Shown here one piece after another: positions 62,645 through 64,000 of a stretch of 64,000 nt of DNA (the stretch's first letter is position 1; each line of letters opens with the position of its first letter). The notes beneath the pieces are model-generated. The model had not been told where the DNA came from and did no database searches. It saw nothing but the letters and a program-made list of their open reading frames with translations. The position numbers were made by a program, and so were the translations under genes. This DNA is from Microbacterium gallinarum (GTDB taxonomy: Bacteria; Actinomycetota; Actinomycetes; Actinomycetales; Microbacteriaceae), in assembly GCF_014837165.1 (NCBI RefSeq), contig NZ_JACSPM010000001.1, positions 638,294 through 702,293 of the forward strand, given 5' to 3'.

Positions 62645-63943
62645 ATGTTCACCACCCGACGCCGTGCCGCACTGCGTGCAGCCACGGCCTTCGTCGCTGC
62701 GGGAGCCCTCGTCGGAGGCCTCACCGCGTGCGCCGGCGGCAGCGACACCCCCACGCCCGCCGAGTCGATCCCCGCCGAGGGCGTGGATGACGGCTCGACG
62801 CTGACGCTGTGGACGCGTGCTCCGATGGAAGCACAGGCGAACCTGCTCGTCGACGCCTACAACGCGTCGCATGAGAACCAGGTCGAGCTGACCGTCGTCC
62901 CCAACGACGACTACGTCGCGAAGGTCGGCGCGGCCGCCGGCTCGGGCGGCCTGCCCGACCTGTTCGCCGCCGACATCGTGTACGTGCCCAACTGGGTGCA
63001 GCAGGGCCTGTTCGCCGACATCACCGAGCAGATCGACGGCCTCGACTACAAGGACACCATCAACCAGGGCCACCTGAGCGCCGGCACCTACGAAGGCGCC
63101 GAGCACGTGCTGCCGTTCGTGCTCGACCTGTCGATGCTGATGTGGAACAAGGAGCTGTTCGCCGAGGCCGGTCTCGACCCCGAGAAGGCCCCTGCGTCCC
63201 TCGCGGAGTTCGCCGACGCCGCCAAGGCGGTCCAGGACCTCGGCAAGGACGGCGTGTCGGGCACCTCGACCGGTCTGAACTGCGGCGGATGCCTCGTCTT
63301 CACGTGGTTCCCCTCGATCTGGGCATCGGGTGACGAGGTCATGAACGAGGACGGCACCGAGGCGCTGCTCGCCAGCGACACGGCCAAGGAGGTCTACTCC
63401 ACCTGGCAGGACCTCGAGTCGTACGGCGCTGTCGCGCCCGGTTCGGCCGACGAGACCGGCGCCACCTGGGTGGCCGGCTTCCAGGAGGGCAAGGTCGGTG
63501 TCATGCCGTACCCGGCCACGCTCCTCCCCGCCCTCGACTTCGACGCGGGCGTCGCAGGCATCCCCGGTGTCGACGGCGGCGAGTCGACGTTCGTCGGCGG
63601 CGACGGCATCGGCATCTCGAAGGACTCGAAGCTGTCGCCCCAGGCGTGGAACTTCCTCTCGTGGATGATGTCGGAGGAGACCCAGGTCCAGGTGCTCGCG
63701 AAGGCCGGAAACGCGGTCTCCCGCTCCGACCTCGCCGACAACGAGTACGCGGCGCAAGACCCGCGTCTCGTGACGATCAACGAAGTCGCCGCGATGGGCG
63801 ACACCCCGGTCGCGCTGAACTTCCAGCAGGCGTACAACGCGCCGGGCAGCCCGTGGATCACGCTGGTGCGCAACGCCGTCCTCGGCGACGGCGAGACGGT
63901 CGACGCCGACAACGACGAGATCACCGCGATCCTCAGCCAGTAA
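62645..63943 (+). CDS. sugar ABC transporter substrate-binding lipoprotein (solute-binding family 1)
   Basis: A 432-residue lipoprotein. The signal peptide ends in a lipobox LTAC with Cys29, followed by a Gly/Ser/Pro linker. The mature fold is the CUT1-type binding protein (LTLWTRAPMEAQANLLVDAY, DLFAADIVYVPNWVQQGLF, FVLDLSMLMWNKELFAEAGL, WNFLSWMMSEETQ). It should bind an oligosaccharide, plausibly released by the secreted GH enzymes. Its permeases would lie beyond the window. AAAGGAGACAG before 62645 fixes the start. The stop is TAA at 63941-63943. Confidence 0.92.
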   Translation: MFTTRRRAALRAATAFVAAGALVGGLTACAGGSDTPTPAESIPAEGVDDGSTLTLWTRAPMEAQANLLVDAYNASHENQVELTVVPNDDYVAKVGAAAGSGGLPDLFAADIVYVPNWVQQGLFADITEQIDGLDYKDTINQGHLSAGTYEGAEHVLPFVLDLSMLMWNKELFAEAGLDPEKAPASLAEFADAAKAVQDLGKDGVSGTSTGLNCGGCLVFTWFPSIWASGDEVMNEDGTEALLASDTAKEVYSTWQDLESYGAVAPGSADETGATWVAGFQEGKVGVMPYPATLLPALDFDAGVAGIPGVDGGESTFVGGDGIGISKDSKLSPQAWNFLSWMMSEETQVQVLAKAGNAVSRSDLADNEYAAQDPRLVTINEVAAMGDTPVALNFQQAYNAPGSPWITLVRNAVLGDGETVDADNDEITAILSQ

Positions 63944-63954
63944 CCCCACTCGCC

Positions 63955-63970
63955 GGGGGGGGGGGGGGGG
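63955..63970. repeat. 16-base G homopolymer
   Basis: An uninterrupted run of 16 G lies 11 bp after the binding-protein stop. It sits in the gap before the presumed permease gene. The exact length is the type of feature prone to sequencing or assembly error. Confidence 0.85.
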
Positions 63971-64000
63971 ACGCTGCCGTCGCCCGGTGCGGGGCTCTGC

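Overview
The window looks like a chromosomal segment of a high-GC actinobacterium, most likely Microbacteriaceae (Microbacterium-like). The evidence is the strongly GC-rich third codon positions, the small membrane protein families present (GlsB/YeaQ, DUF4383, DUF5684), actinobacterial lipoprotein and signal peptides, and overall protein similarity. This assignment comes from recognition only; no search was run.

Positions 1-9.5 kb hold ordinary housekeeping and stress genes: a VOC protein, small membrane proteins, a DksA/TraR zinc-finger protein, a GNAT acetyltransferase, an SMP-30 family lactonase, tRNA-Arg(ACG), a YjbR protein and an SDR. They also hold a degraded locus at 2.6-3.0 kb where an ABC ATPase remnant abuts a remnant on the opposite strand.

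Positions 9.5-62 kb form a large L-arabinose / arabinan utilisation island. On the minus strand a nine-gene unit runs from 22.4 kb down to 9.6 kb: sugar-binding lipoprotein, two-domain ABC ATPase, two permeases, araD, araB, araA, a secreted GH43 enzyme and an aldose 1-epimerase. Most inner genes overlap by ATGA. Upstream on the same strand is a surface-protein operon (WxL-like protein, DUF916-like protein, LPXTG protein) that runs into a LacI-type regulator. It diverges from a secreted GH43 gene at 26.4 kb. From 29.6 to 49.2 kb lie six more giant GH43 genes, four of them head to tail on the minus strand. From 50.4 to 59.7 kb lie a non-catalytic binding protein, a Tat-exported GH127 and a 1572-residue (alpha/alpha)6-type hydrolase that may be GH121-like. 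A second LacI regulator and the start of another sugar ABC transporter close the window.

Three patterns tie the island together. (1) Ten of its eleven secreted enzymes and binding proteins end in the same ~90-residue domain, with a Cys in an R-C-[VI]-[AG]-G-K motif at its start, YG-[ST/A]-K and F[TS]TR motifs inside, and a penultimate Cys. I cannot name this domain. Its only missing partner, GH127, is followed 25 bp later by a non-catalytic protein that carries it. (2) Promoter regions carry 13 copies of a 12-bp operator-like motif (GTTANCGNNAAC and close variants) and three copies of a second palindrome (CGAAA-N4-TTTCG). Two regions share the same order of two tandem A sites followed by a B site. 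(3) Three of the GH43 proteins contain an extra N-terminal GH43-like half-propeller whose expected catalytic Asp is Asn or Gln. I infer that secreted enzymes trim arabinan or arabinosylated glycoprotein outside the cell, the ABC transporters import the products, and AraBAD feeds them to the pentose phosphate pathway.
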